From assembly GCA_016756855.1 (NCBI GenBank), contig JAESPD010000013.1, positions 1-64,000 on the forward strand: a DNA stretch of 64,000 nt, written 5' to 3'. The DNA comes from a gamma proteobacterium endosymbiont of Lamellibrachia anaximandri (GTDB taxonomy: Bacteria > Pseudomonadota > Gammaproteobacteria > Chromatiales > Chromatiaceae). Below are positions 22,163 to 32,154 of this stretch, in pieces. The notes below the pieces were generated by a model. The model worked only from the letters and a program-made list of their open reading frames with translations. It was not told the DNA's origin and did not search any database. Every line of letters begins with the position of its first letter. Positions within the stretch are counted from its first letter, which is position 1. The translations under genes and the position numbers were made by a program.

Positions 22163-22225
22163 GTTGGCAGGAAAGGTTATTGGAGAGTTCTGACAGGCGC
22201 CTCCTCTATTCCTGCCAACTTTTTT
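22163..22225 (+). terminator. long-stem hairpin followed by T6 between the response regulator and soxB
   Basis: GTTGGCAGGAA (22163-22173) / TTCCTGCCAAC (22209-22219) perfect 11-bp arms, then TTTTTT. The 35-nt loop is long for a simple terminator. Confidence 0.55.
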
Positions 22226-22454
22226 ACACAATAACAAATAGTGGTCTTGCGGCAACTCAATCATTTGCCACAGTTTGAAGACTGAAAATGTGTAAAGGGC
22301 GCAGTATAAAATATTTGGAATCTCATAGTGGGTCGGAGTCAAGTTTGATTGAGGCAACAGAGGTTTTCTGTGCCGTAAAATCCATCAGCTGCAACTTCCT
22401 CCCCTTGCCACCCAATGAAAAATTGCCTTTGATACCTGAGAGGATTAAAAGAGA

Positions 22455-24233
22455 ATGTCTATTTCCAGACGAGAGTTTCTTCGCCTGATGGGACTCGCCG
22501 GCGCCGCCGGCATGATGCCCGGCTCGATCTTTGCAGCAGCCCGGCAGCCCGCCGATCTCTATGAGGTGCCGAAGTTTGGTAATGTCTCTCTGCTGCACTT
22601 TACCGACACGCATGCGCAGCTGAATCCTATCTATTTCCGGGAACCCAATGTTAATTTGGGACTGGGCTATGCCTTCAACAAGGCGCCGCACCTGGTGGGT
22701 GACAAACTGCTGAATCATTTCGGCATCGCGCCGAACGGCATCGAATCCCACGCCTTCAGCTATCTCAATTTTGATGCTGCCTCGGCCAAGTATGGCAAGA
22801 TCGGCGGCTTTGCCCATCTGCGAACACTGGTGGACCGTATCCGTGCTGAGCGGGGGGCTGGTAACACCCTTTTGATGGATGGGGGCGACACCTGGCAAGG
22901 TTCCGGCACAGCCTACTGGACCCGCGGCAAGGACATGGTCGGCGCCTGTAACATGCTGGGTGTGGACGTGATGACCGGCCACTGGGAGTTCACCTATCTT
23001 GATAAGGAGGTGATCTCCAATATCCATGATTTTAAAGGCGCCTTCATAGCGCAGAACGTCAAGGTAAGTGACGATGCCCTGTTCGACTACAAGTTTGCCG
23101 ATTTTGACGGTTTTGACGAAGACGAGGGCAACGCCTTCAAGCCCTACGTGATCAAGAATGTGGGCGGCGCCCGAGTCGCCGTGATCGGCCAGGCATTTCC
23201 CTATACCCCCATCGCCAATCCCCAGCGCTTCATCCCGGACTGGACCTTCGGTATTCAGGATGAAAGCATGCAGGCGGTGGTCGATATGGTGCGTGAAAAC
23301 GAGAAGCCCGATGTGGTAGTGGTGCTCTCCCACAATGGTATGGACGTGGATATCAAGATGGCCTCCAGGGTCAGCGGTATCGACGCCATATTCGGCGGTC
23401 ACACCCATGATGGTATGCCGGCCCCGACGATCGTCAAGAATGCCGGCGGCAAGACCCTGGTGACCAACGCCGGTTCCAACGGCAAGTTCCTCGGTGTGAT
23501 GGATCTGGAGGTAAAGGGCGGCAAGGTGCGGGACTTTCGCTACCGGCTGCTACCGGTCTTCTCCAACCTGCTGCCCGCAGACAAGGAGATGCAGGCCTAC
23601 ATCGATGGTGTGCGCGCCCCCTACAAGGGTCAGCTGGATGAAAAGTTGGCGGTGGCTGAGGAGACCCTCTATCGCCGTGGTAACTTTAACGGCACCTTCG
23701 ATCAGGTCATCTGCGATGCCCTTACCGAGGTCAATGACGCCCAGGTCTCACTCTCTCCCGGGTTTCGCTGGGGCACCACCGTGTTGCCGGGCCAGACGAT
23801 CACCATGGACAATGTCATGGATCAGACCAGCATCACCTATCCCGAGACCTACCGGCGGGAGATGAGCGGTGCCGACATCAAGGCGATCCTGGAGGATGTC
23901 AGTGACAACCTCTTCAACAAGGACCCCTACTATCAGCAGGGGGGGGACATGGTGCGGGTCGGTGGCCTGGATTATGTCTGTGAGCCGGGCAAGGGTTTCG
24001 GCAAGCGCATTACCAACATGACGCTGAACGACGGCACTGTGGTCGATGCGGATAAGAAATATGTGGTTGCCGGTTGGGCCACGGTGGGTTCAAAATCTCC
24101 CGGCCGTCCCATCTGGGATGTGGTGGGCGACTATCTGCGTGATCAGAAGACGGTGAAGATCAAAAAGCTCAACACCCCGAAACTGATCGGTGTGAAGGGT
24201 AATCCGGGTATTGCGGAGTACCGAGGCAGCTGA
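22455..24233 (+). CDS. soxB: thiosulfohydrolase SoxB
   Basis: Tat signal (SRREFLRLMGLAGAAG); VSLLHFTDTHAQLNPIYFREPNVNLG; GGDTWQGSGTAYWTRGKDMV; GGHTHDGMP. Confidence 0.95.
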   Translation: MSISRREFLRLMGLAGAAGMMPGSIFAAARQPADLYEVPKFGNVSLLHFTDTHAQLNPIYFREPNVNLGLGYAFNKAPHLVGDKLLNHFGIAPNGIESHAFSYLNFDAASAKYGKIGGFAHLRTLVDRIRAERGAGNTLLMDGGDTWQGSGTAYWTRGKDMVGACNMLGVDVMTGHWEFTYLDKEVISNIHDFKGAFIAQNVKVSDDALFDYKFADFDGFDEDEGNAFKPYVIKNVGGARVAVIGQAFPYTPIANPQRFIPDWTFGIQDESMQAVVDMVRENEKPDVVVVLSHNGMDVDIKMASRVSGIDAIFGGHTHDGMPAPTIVKNAGGKTLVTNAGSNGKFLGVMDLEVKGGKVRDFRYRLLPVFSNLLPADKEMQAYIDGVRAPYKGQLDEKLAVAEETLYRRGNFNGTFDQVICDALTEVNDAQVSLSPGFRWGTTVLPGQTITMDNVMDQTSITYPETYRREMSGADIKAILEDVSDNLFNKDPYYQQGGDMVRVGGLDYVCEPGKGFGKRITNMTLNDGTVVDADKKYVVAGWATVGSKSPGRPIWDVVGDYLRDQKTVKIKKLNTPKLIGVKGNPGIAEYRGS

Positions 24234-24247
24234 TGATCCTGTCAAGG

Positions 24248-24307
24248 GTAGGGTGTGCCGTGCGCACCTTGATTGCTGCACATTCTGGTGCGCACAGCGC
24301 ACCCTAC
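24248..24307. repeat. REP-like inverted repeat (family D, GTAGGGTGTGCCGTGCGCACC)
   Basis: GTAGGGTGTGCCGTGCGCACC ... GGTGCGCACAGCGCACCCTAC. Confidence 0.75.
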
Positions 24308-24315
24308 GTTTCGAA

Positions 24316-25089
24316 TCACACTCCCAGGATGTGATACCCCGAGTCGACGTACAACACGTCGCCGGTGATGCCTGAGGCGAGGTCAGAACAGAGGAAAGCT
24401 GCCGCATTGCCCACCTCTGCGGTAGTGACGTTACGCCGTAGCGGGGTTTTCCTCTCCGCTTCGTCAAGCATGCTCTTGAAGTTCTTGATGCCGGATGCCG
24501 CCAAGGTACGGATCGGGCCTGCGGAGACTGCGTTCACGCGGATGCCGTCGGGTCCCATTGAGTCGGCCATGTAGCGGACATTGGCCTCCAGACTCGCCTT
24601 GGCTACACCCATTACATTGTAGAAGGGCACGGTGCGCACGGCACCGAGATAGCTCATGGTGATCAGCGAGGCGTTGCGGCCCTGCATCATCGGCATGCCG
24701 GCCTTGGCCAGTGCGGCGAAGCTGTAGGCGCTGATGTCGTGGGCCATGGCAAAACCCTCACGGGTCAAATTGTCCAGATATCTGCCTTCCAGGTGGTCGC
24801 GGGGGGCGAAACCGACGGAGTGGACTATACCCTCAAGGCCGTCCCACTTTTTGCCCAGTTCCTCAAATACAGCATCGATCTGTTCGTCACTGGTGACATC
24901 CAGCGGCAGTACGATATCTGAGCCGCACTGGTCGGCGATCTTCTGCACCCTGCTCTTGAGTTTGTCGCCCTGGTAGGTGAAGGCGAGCTGTGCGCCTTCG
25001 CGGTGCATGGCTTCGGCGACGCCCCAGGCAATGGAACGGTTGCTGGCGACGCCAACGATGAGAATACGTTTGTCTTGCAAAAAACCCAT
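24316..25089 (-). CDS. fabI: enoyl-[acyl-carrier-protein] reductase FabI
   Basis: [71 protein letters not shown]. Confidence 0.95.
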   Translation of the reverse strand: MGFLQDKRILIVGVASNRSIAWGVAEAMHREGAQLAFTYQGDKLKSRVQKIADQCGSDIVLPLDVTSDEQIDAVFEELGKKWDGLEGIVHSVGFAPRDHLEGRYLDNLTREGFAMAHDISAYSFAALAKAGMPMMQGRNASLITMSYLGAVRTVPFYNVMGVAKASLEANVRYMADSMGPDGIRVNAVSAGPIRTLAASGIKNFKSMLDEAERKTPLRRNVTTAEVGNAAAFLCSDLASGITGDVLYVDSGYHILGV

Positions 25090-25203
25090 GGAACAATTCC
25101 TTGGTGGTGTCATCAAACAGAATTGCGGATAATGCGGCCAGTGGCCGACTGCTCCGGCATTCGGATACCAATCCGTGGTTGCGCCGGATTCCGACAATTA
25201 ACA

Positions 25204-25330
25204 AGTGTCCGTCAAGTAATATTGTTTTCACCACGAAGGGCACGAAGGGAGCAAAGAAAACTCATTGTTAATCAATTTTTTAACTTCGTGTTCTTCGTGG
25301 TAAAAGATGTGCTTCCGGATGAACACTAAA
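25204..25330. repeat. MITE/REP-like dispersed-type inverted repeat (TTCACCACGAAGGGCACGAAG / CTTCGTGTTCTTCGTGGTAAAA)
   Basis: Imperfect nested inverted repeats, inner arms about 25225-25247 and 25284-25305; outer arms AAGTGTCCGTC.. / ..CCGGATGAACACT. Confidence 0.5.
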
Positions 25331-25391
25331 CGAAGAACTGACTAAGTTACCCGAAATTTCCCGAATCGAAAAGGGCGAGTCCTGCCATTAT

Positions 25392-27578
25392 ATGCGCGTC
25401 AGATTGATAAAACTGAGAGGAGTCTGCAGTCTGTTGCTGATTGGCATGCTGTTGACGGGGTGCGATGACTCCCCCTGGAACTCGCCTCACCCCGCCAGCG
25501 AGATGTCCAGCCAAGTGCTCTACCGCTCCTTCTCCGAGCGCCCCAAGCATCTCGATCCGGCCCGCTCCTACAGTTCCAATGAGTATGAGTTTATCGCCCA
25601 GATCTATGAGCCGCCGCTGCAGTACCACTTTCTGAAGCGGCCCTATGAGTTGGTGCCTCTGACCAGTGAGGGAATGCCCCAGGTCACCTATCTGGACGCC
25701 GAAGGCAAACCTCTTCCGGATAATGCCTCGGTGGATGAGATCGTCTTCAGTGACTACCTGGTCACTATTCAACCCGGTATCCGCTTTCAACCACACCCCC
25801 TGTTTGCCAGGGAAGAGTCGGGTGAATTTCTCTACCATCAGTTGAATGAAAATCAGTTGGAACGGCTGCACACCCTGGCCGATCTACCGGAAAACGGCAG
25901 CCGCGAACTGACGGCTGCGGATTACGCTTATCAGATCAAGCGTCTCGCTTTTCCCCGTTTTCACTGCCCTATTGCCGGGGTGATGAATGAGTATATCGTC
26001 GGTTTCAAGGCGTTTTCCGAGCGCCTGAGCGCTGAGGATAAACGGCTGCAGAAGATGACCGGCGAAGAGCGTCCCTATGTCGATCTGCGGGAGTATGACC
26101 TGCCCGGTGTGGAGGTAGTGGATAACTACCGCTATCGCATCCGTCTCAAGGGCAAATATCCCCAGTTCGTCTACTGGATGGCGATGCCGTTCTTTGCCCC
26201 CATGCCTTGGGAGGCGGACCGTTTCTACGCCCAGCCGGGCTTACGTAAGCGCAACATCAAGCTGGACTGGTATCCGGTGGGCACCGGGGCGTTTATGTTG
26301 ACGGAGAATAACCCCAACCTGCGCATGGTGCTGGCGCGCAATCCCAATTTTCATGGTGAGTCCTATCCCGAAACGGGTGAACCCGAGGACATCGCGGCTG
26401 GACTGTTACGGGATGCCGGTTTGCCGCTGCCCTTTATCAACAAGGCGGTCTATAGCCTGGAGAAGGAGACCATCCCCTACTGGAATAAATTTCTGCAGGG
26501 CTACTACGATACCTCTGGTATCTCGTCAGACAGTTTCGATCAGGCGGTGCAGTTCGGTGATCAGGGCGAGGCGGGGCTGACGGAGTCGATGCGGCAGAAA
26601 GGGATCCAGCTGACCACTGCGGTACAGACCTCCATCGGCTACTTCGGCTTCAATATGCGCGACCCGGTGGTCGGCGGGGATTCGGAGCGGGCGCGGCTGC
26701 TGCGTCGTGCCATTGCCATTGCGGCGGACTACGAAGAGTTTATCTCCATCTTTGCCAATGGGCGGGGTATCCCGGCACAGGGAATGATTCCGCCGGGCAT
26801 CTACGGCAACCGGCCGGGTCCCGAGGGGATCAACCCCTACGTCTACGAAGTGGTCAACGGTATACCCAAACGCCGTTCCATCGATGAGGCGAAGGCGTTG
26901 CTGCAACAGGCGGATTATGCCGATGGGCGGGATCCGGACACCGGCAAGCCACTGGTGCTCTACTATGATGCCGTGGCGACCGGTCCGGACGACAAAGCGA
27001 GAATGAACTGGTGGCGCAAACAGTTCACCAAGCTGGGTATCCAACTGGTGGTCCGGGCTACCGATTACAATCGCTTTCAGGAGAAGATCCGCAAGGGCAC
27101 CGGGCAGATGTATAGTTGGGGCTGGAATGCCGACTACCCCGATCCTGAGAACTTTTTCTTTCTCCTCTACGGCCCTAATTCCAAGGCGGACGGGGGAGGG
27201 GAGAACGCCTCCAACTATGCCAATCCTGAATTTGATGAACGCTTCAGCCGGATGAAGAACATGGATAACGGCCCTGAACGGATGGCAATCATCGACCAGA
27301 TGATGGAGATACTGCGCCGGGATGCCCCCTGGTTGTTTGGGTATCACTCCAAGGCGTTCTCCCTGAACCACGCCTGGTATCACAACGTAAAACCCAATCT
27401 GATGGCGAACAATACGTTGAAGTACAAACGGGTCGAACCTGCCTTGCGCCAAGAGTCTCAGTTGGCATGGAATCAACCCGTGCTCTGGCCGGTGCTCGGC
27501 ACTCTGGTGATCCTGCTGCTCTCCCTTATTCCCGCTGTCGTGCTGTTTCGACGCCGGGAGAGGAGTGCAGCACGATGA
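25392..27578 (+). CDS. peptide-type ABC transporter substrate-binding lipoprotein
   Basis: Lipobox MLLTGCDDS; FSERPKHLDPARSYSSNEYEFIAQIYEPPLQYHF; WGWNADYPDPENFFFLLYGPNS. Confidence 0.92.
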   Translation: MRVRLIKLRGVCSLLLIGMLLTGCDDSPWNSPHPASEMSSQVLYRSFSERPKHLDPARSYSSNEYEFIAQIYEPPLQYHFLKRPYELVPLTSEGMPQVTYLDAEGKPLPDNASVDEIVFSDYLVTIQPGIRFQPHPLFAREESGEFLYHQLNENQLERLHTLADLPENGSRELTAADYAYQIKRLAFPRFHCPIAGVMNEYIVGFKAFSERLSAEDKRLQKMTGEERPYVDLREYDLPGVEVVDNYRYRIRLKGKYPQFVYWMAMPFFAPMPWEADRFYAQPGLRKRNIKLDWYPVGTGAFMLTENNPNLRMVLARNPNFHGESYPETGEPEDIAAGLLRDAGLPLPFINKAVYSLEKETIPYWNKFLQGYYDTSGISSDSFDQAVQFGDQGEAGLTESMRQKGIQLTTAVQTSIGYFGFNMRDPVVGGDSERARLLRRAIAIAADYEEFISIFANGRGIPAQGMIPPGIYGNRPGPEGINPYVYEVVNGIPKRRSIDEAKALLQQADYADGRDPDTGKPLVLYYDAVATGPDDKARMNWWRKQFTKLGIQLVVRATDYNRFQEKIRKGTGQMYSWGWNADYPDPENFFFLLYGPNSKADGGGENASNYANPEFDERFSRMKNMDNGPERMAIIDQMMEILRRDAPWLFGYHSKAFSLNHAWYHNVKPNLMANNTLKYKRVEPALRQESQLAWNQPVLWPVLGTLVILLLSLIPAVVLFRRRERSAAR

Positions 27579-28552
27579 TGGCCTATATTGTACGGCGGAT
27601 ACTCTACGCTATCCCGATCCTGATCGGGGTGAACATCATCACCTTCATGCTCTTCTTCGTGGTCAACTCCCCGGATGACATGGCGCGTATGAATCTGGGT
27701 ATGAAGCGCGTCACTCCCGCCGCCATCGAGGAGTGGAAAGCGGAGCGGGGTTACGATCTTCCGATGCTCTACAATGCATCTGAGACGGGTGCCGGACAGA
27801 TCACCCGGACCATCTTCTTTCAGAAGTCTGTGAAGCTGTTTCAGTTTGACTTCGGCGTCTCCGACAGCGGCCGCGATATCGGTTACGACATCTCCCAGCG
27901 TATGTGGCCCAGTCTTGCCATCGCGGTGCCGGTGCTACTGGTTGGATTGGCGCTGAATATCACCTTTGCCCTGCTGATCGCCTTCTTTCGCGCCACCTAT
28001 ATCGATTTCTGGGGAGTGGTGATCTGTGTGGTGATGATGTCGATCTCGGCGCTTTTCTACATCATCGGCGGGCAGTACCTGGTGGGGAAACTGCTCCACC
28101 TGGTGCCGATCTCGGGTTACAGCACGGGGTTGAGTGCGATCAAGTTTCTTCTCCTGCCGGTGATTATCGGGGTCATCGGCGGTATTGGTGCCGGCACCCG
28201 CTGGTACCGCACCCTCTTTCTGGAGGAGATCAACAAGGACTATGTGCGTACTGCCCGCGCCAAGGGATTGAGTGAGCAGTGGGTGCTGTTCGGTCACGTC
28301 TTTCAGAATGCGCTGATTCCGATCCTGACCGGGGTGGTGGCGGTGCTGCCGTTGCTGTTCATGGGTAGCCTGATCACCGAATCCTTCTTTGGTGTGCCGG
28401 GCCTGGGCAGTTACACCATCGATGCCATCAACCGGCAGGATTTCGCCATTGTGCGGGCGATGGTCTTTCTCGGTTCCGTGCTCTACATCATCGGACTGAT
28501 ACTGACCGATATCTCCTACACCATCGTCGATCCGAGGGTGCGATTGCAATGA
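27575..28552 (+). CDS. peptide ABC transporter permease (DppB/OppB family)
   Basis: MMAYIVRRILYAIPILIGVNIITFMLFF; YVRTARAKGLSEQWVLFGHVFQNALIPILT. Start overlaps upstream stop. Confidence 0.93.
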   Translation: MMAYIVRRILYAIPILIGVNIITFMLFFVVNSPDDMARMNLGMKRVTPAAIEEWKAERGYDLPMLYNASETGAGQITRTIFFQKSVKLFQFDFGVSDSGRDIGYDISQRMWPSLAIAVPVLLVGLALNITFALLIAFFRATYIDFWGVVICVVMMSISALFYIIGGQYLVGKLLHLVPISGYSTGLSAIKFLLLPVIIGVIGGIGAGTRWYRTLFLEEINKDYVRTARAKGLSEQWVLFGHVFQNALIPILTGVVAVLPLLFMGSLITESFFGVPGLGSYTIDAINRQDFAIVRAMVFLGSVLYIIGLILTDISYTIVDPRVRLQ

Positions 28553-28576
28553 GTTGGGAAAGAGTGGTGAGCCTCC

Positions 28577-29974
28577 ATGCCTGATCTGGTGATTCTCTGG
28601 ACCGACGCCTTGGTATTCCTGCTGGTTTTACTGGCAGTGGGTTTTGCCCTGTTCGCCAGTCGGCGGGAACATCTGCGTGCTCCCTGGCGGCATGTGGCGC
28701 GCAGCCGAGTGGGTATGGGGGCGCTGGTGGTGCTCTCCTGTTATATCCTGATCGGCCTGCTCGACTCCATTCACTACCATCCCGATATGGATGGCACAGA
28801 GGGGGAGACCGCCGAGGTGCTGAGCCTCTTCGATCTTATGGTCACCCCCCTGCGCACCCGCACCGAGAAGACCTATTCGGCACCGCTGGCAACACACCTC
28901 TACGCCAAGGAGACCATCGAACTGGCTGGTGGAAAAAGTCAACGCGACTATCCCAGGCTGAAGTTCGGCGGCGCTCATCTGGCAGACCCTGAACTCGACT
29001 GGGCTTCCGATATCTATCTTAATGTCATACATGGAATGCTGGAGGGCGTAGTCTGCTGGCTGGGTCTCTCCGTCCTGTTTGTGGCGTTGATGGCGAGGCG
29101 GGAGGGTTTGTCCTTCGGGCAGATGCAGTCACGGGTGATTCGTTATGAGACGCCAATCCCCTGGCGCACAGTGCTCACTACATTGGGCGTGTTGTTGGTG
29201 CTCGGTTTTATCCTGGGCGAACTGGCGGTTCAGTACCACCTCTTCGGCACCGACAAAGTGGGGGAGGATGTCTTCTATCAGGGGTTGAAGAGTATTCGCA
29301 CCGGACTGTTGATCGGCACTCTGACGACCATGGTGATGCTGCCTGCTGCGATCCTGCTCGGCATCATGGCAGGCTATTTCCGGGGTTGGGTGGACGATCT
29401 GATCCAATACAGCTATACCACCCTCAACTCAATTCCAGGGGTGTTGCTGATCGCCGCCGCCATCCTCATGATGCAGATCTACATGAGCAATCACGAGGCG
29501 GAGTTCGCCAGTCTGACCCAGCGGGCCGACCTGCGGCTGCTCTTTCTCTGCATGATCCTGGGGGTGACCAGTTGGACCGGTCTCTGCCGTATGTTGCGGG
29601 GCGAGACCTTCAAGCTGCGGGAGCTTGAGTATGTGCAGGCATCCCAGGCCTTCGGTGTCGGCCACTTCACCATCATCGGCCGTCATATCCTGCCCAACGT
29701 GCTGCATATCGTGCTGATCACCCTGGTGCTCGACTTCAGCGGCCTGGTGCTGGCGGAGGCGGTGCTCTCCTACGTCAACATCGGCGTCGATCCGACCATG
29801 AACAGTTGGGGCAACATGATCAACAGCGCCCGGCTCGAAATGGCCCGCGAGCCGATCGTCTGGTGGTCGCTGGCTGCGGCATTGATTTTCATGTTTACCC
29901 TGGTGCTCTCCGCCAACCTCTTTTCGGATGTGGTGCGGGATGCCTTTGATCCCAGACTGCGCACCAGCCGGTAG
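28577..29974 (+). CDS. peptide ABC transporter permease (DppC/OppC family)
   Basis: LRELEYVQASQAFGVGHFTIIGRHILPNVLHIVLITL. Confidence 0.92.
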   Translation: MPDLVILWTDALVFLLVLLAVGFALFASRREHLRAPWRHVARSRVGMGALVVLSCYILIGLLDSIHYHPDMDGTEGETAEVLSLFDLMVTPLRTRTEKTYSAPLATHLYAKETIELAGGKSQRDYPRLKFGGAHLADPELDWASDIYLNVIHGMLEGVVCWLGLSVLFVALMARREGLSFGQMQSRVIRYETPIPWRTVLTTLGVLLVLGFILGELAVQYHLFGTDKVGEDVFYQGLKSIRTGLLIGTLTTMVMLPAAILLGIMAGYFRGWVDDLIQYSYTTLNSIPGVLLIAAAILMMQIYMSNHEAEFASLTQRADLRLLFLCMILGVTSWTGLCRMLRGETFKLRELEYVQASQAFGVGHFTIIGRHILPNVLHIVLITLVLDFSGLVLAEAVLSYVNIGVDPTMNSWGNMINSARLEMAREPIVWWSLAAALIFMFTLVLSANLFSDVVRDAFDPRLRTSR

Positions 29975-29985
29975 TGATATTGCCC

Positions 29986-31992
29986 ATGAAAGATCACCTG
30001 TTAGCAATCGAAAACCTCCATACCCGGCTCGGCAACAAGCAGAATCCGGTGCGGGTGGTGGATGGTCTTAATCTGACCATCCGCCAGGGCGAGACGCTGG
30101 CGCTGTTGGGGGAATCGGGTTGCGGAAAATCGATGACTGCACTCTCCATGATGCGCCTGTTGCCCCCCTCCGGACGCATCAGCGAGGGGCATGTCAAACT
30201 TGACGGTCTCGATCTGTTGGCCCTTTCCGAACAGGAGATGCGCCAGGTTCGGGGCGGCCGCATGGGCATGATCTTTCAGGAACCCATGACCTCCCTCAAC
30301 CCGGTGCTGCGCATCGGTGATCAGATTGCCGAGGCGGTACGCCTGCATGACAGGTTGAGTGGTGCAGCAGTGACAGAGCGGGTGGTGGAACTGCTCGATG
30401 CGGTCGGTATTCCAGACCCCCGGCGCCGTGCCAGAGAGTATCCCCATCAGCTCTCCGGCGGTATGAAACAGCGGGTAATGATCGCTATGGCCCTTGCCGG
30501 CCGACCGGAACTGTTGATCGCCGATGAACCCACCACTGCGCTGGATGTCACCATCCAGGCCCAGGTGTTGAACCTGCTGAAACAGTTGCAGCAGGAGACC
30601 GGCATGGCGATTCTGCTTATCACCCACGATCTGGGAGTGGTGGCGGAGACTGCCGACCGCCTGGCGGTGATGTATGCGGGGCAGATCGTTGAGACTGCAG
30701 ATGTTGCTACTTTCTTCGAAGGCCCTAAACACCCCTACAGCCGCAAGCTTTTCGAATCTCTGCCGGACAGTCACAAACGGGATGAAAAGCTGGCTGTCAT
30801 CAAAGGGACGGTGCCGCCGCTGAACCAGCAGTTTTCGGGTTGCCGCTTTGCCGATCGCTGTGAACAGGCAGCTCCTCGCTGCAGTAGCGAGATACCCGAC
30901 TGGGTCGACCTTGCCGAGCGGCAGGGCGTCCGCTGCCTTATCTATGCTGACGACCCGATCACCCCCACGCTGAGTGATACAGCCGTCGAGGCGGAAACCC
31001 ATAGTTTGTCCCGGGCGGGAGATGAATCCTTGCTGGATGTCACGGATCTCAAGGTCCACTTTCCCATCCATAAAGGCGTGTTTCGACGCGTGGTGGGGCA
31101 GGTGCGGGCAGTGGATGGTGTCGGGCTGTCGATCTCCAAGGGACGAACCCTGGCACTGGTGGGCGAATCTGGCTGCGGCAAGACCACCGTGGGCAAGGGC
31201 ATATTGCAACTGATCCGTCCCACCGATGGGCGGGTGAAGTTTGGTGAAGACGAGCTGACACAATTGAAGGGAGAGGCGCTGCGCCGGCGTCGCGCGGATA
31301 TGCAGATCATCTTTCAGGATCCCATGTCTTCCATGAACCCCCGCATGCTGGTTGGGGAGATCATCGCCGAGGGGATGCGTGCGCAGAAGATCGGCAACAA
31401 AAAGGATCGCAAGGCGAAGGTCAGCCAACTGTTGGAACAAGTGGGTCTGCATGCCGATGCAGCCAAGCGTTATCCCCATGAGTTCTCCGGCGGTCAGCGT
31501 CAGCGCATCTGTGTCGCCCGTGCCCTGGCGGTAGAGCCGCAACTGATCGTCTGCGATGAGCCCACCAGCGCGCTGGATGTGTCGGTGCAGGCACAGATCC
31601 TCAACTTGTTGAAATCTCTGCAGCGTGAGCTGGAGTTATCCTATCTCTTCATCACCCACAACATCTCGGTGGTCTCCTACCTGGCCGATGAGGTGGCGGT
31701 GATGTATCTGGGCCGCATCGTGGAACAGGGCAGTGTCGAGGAGGTACTGGAATCGCCGACCCATCCCTATACCAGGGCGCTGCTTTCGGCCGTGCCAGTG
31801 CCCGATCCCGATTTCGAGCGTTCGGTGATCCGCCTTGAGGGAGACATGCCGTCCCCCGCCAATCCGCCACAGGGTTGTCATTTCCATCCCCGCTGTCCCG
31901 AGGCCGTTGCAGCCTGCAGCGTCGGATATCCTGCTGAAACCGCGCTTTCTGAGACTCATCGTGTCAGGTGCTCCCGTATAGGTGAGCTATAG
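29986..31992 (+). CDS. tandem (duplicated) peptide ABC transporter ATP-binding protein (DppD-DppF fusion)
   Basis: Two ATPase modules: [18 protein letters not shown] and [18 protein letters not shown], each with a signature motif and OppDF C-terminal cysteine motif. Confidence 0.95.
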   Translation: MKDHLLAIENLHTRLGNKQNPVRVVDGLNLTIRQGETLALLGESGCGKSMTALSMMRLLPPSGRISEGHVKLDGLDLLALSEQEMRQVRGGRMGMIFQEPMTSLNPVLRIGDQIAEAVRLHDRLSGAAVTERVVELLDAVGIPDPRRRAREYPHQLSGGMKQRVMIAMALAGRPELLIADEPTTALDVTIQAQVLNLLKQLQQETGMAILLITHDLGVVAETADRLAVMYAGQIVETADVATFFEGPKHPYSRKLFESLPDSHKRDEKLAVIKGTVPPLNQQFSGCRFADRCEQAAPRCSSEIPDWVDLAERQGVRCLIYADDPITPTLSDTAVEAETHSLSRAGDESLLDVTDLKVHFPIHKGVFRRVVGQVRAVDGVGLSISKGRTLALVGESGCGKTTVGKGILQLIRPTDGRVKFGEDELTQLKGEALRRRRADMQIIFQDPMSSMNPRMLVGEIIAEGMRAQKIGNKKDRKAKVSQLLEQVGLHADAAKRYPHEFSGGQRQRICVARALAVEPQLIVCDEPTSALDVSVQAQILNLLKSLQRELELSYLFITHNISVVSYLADEVAVMYLGRIVEQGSVEEVLESPTHPYTRALLSAVPVPDPDFERSVIRLEGDMPSPANPPQGCHFHPRCPEAVAACSVGYPAETALSETHRVRCSRIGEL

Positions 31993-32009
31993 GCGGGATT
32001 AAGGTCTTT

Positions 32010-32039
32010 GCCTGATCCGCTACGCTTGATCAGGCCTAC
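32010..32039. repeat. REP-like palindrome family A (left side of the accessory island)
   Basis: GCCTGATCCGCTACGCTTGATCAGGCCTAC. Confidence 0.8.
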
Positions 32040-32154
32040 GTACTAATTGCTATCTCTATTTCAATGGCGCCAGAGGCGGGTGTTTCTGGGAACATTATTC
32101 TGCTTGTGCTATATCTTCTGGTAGACCAATGCCGGATAAGGACAGGAGGGTGGG

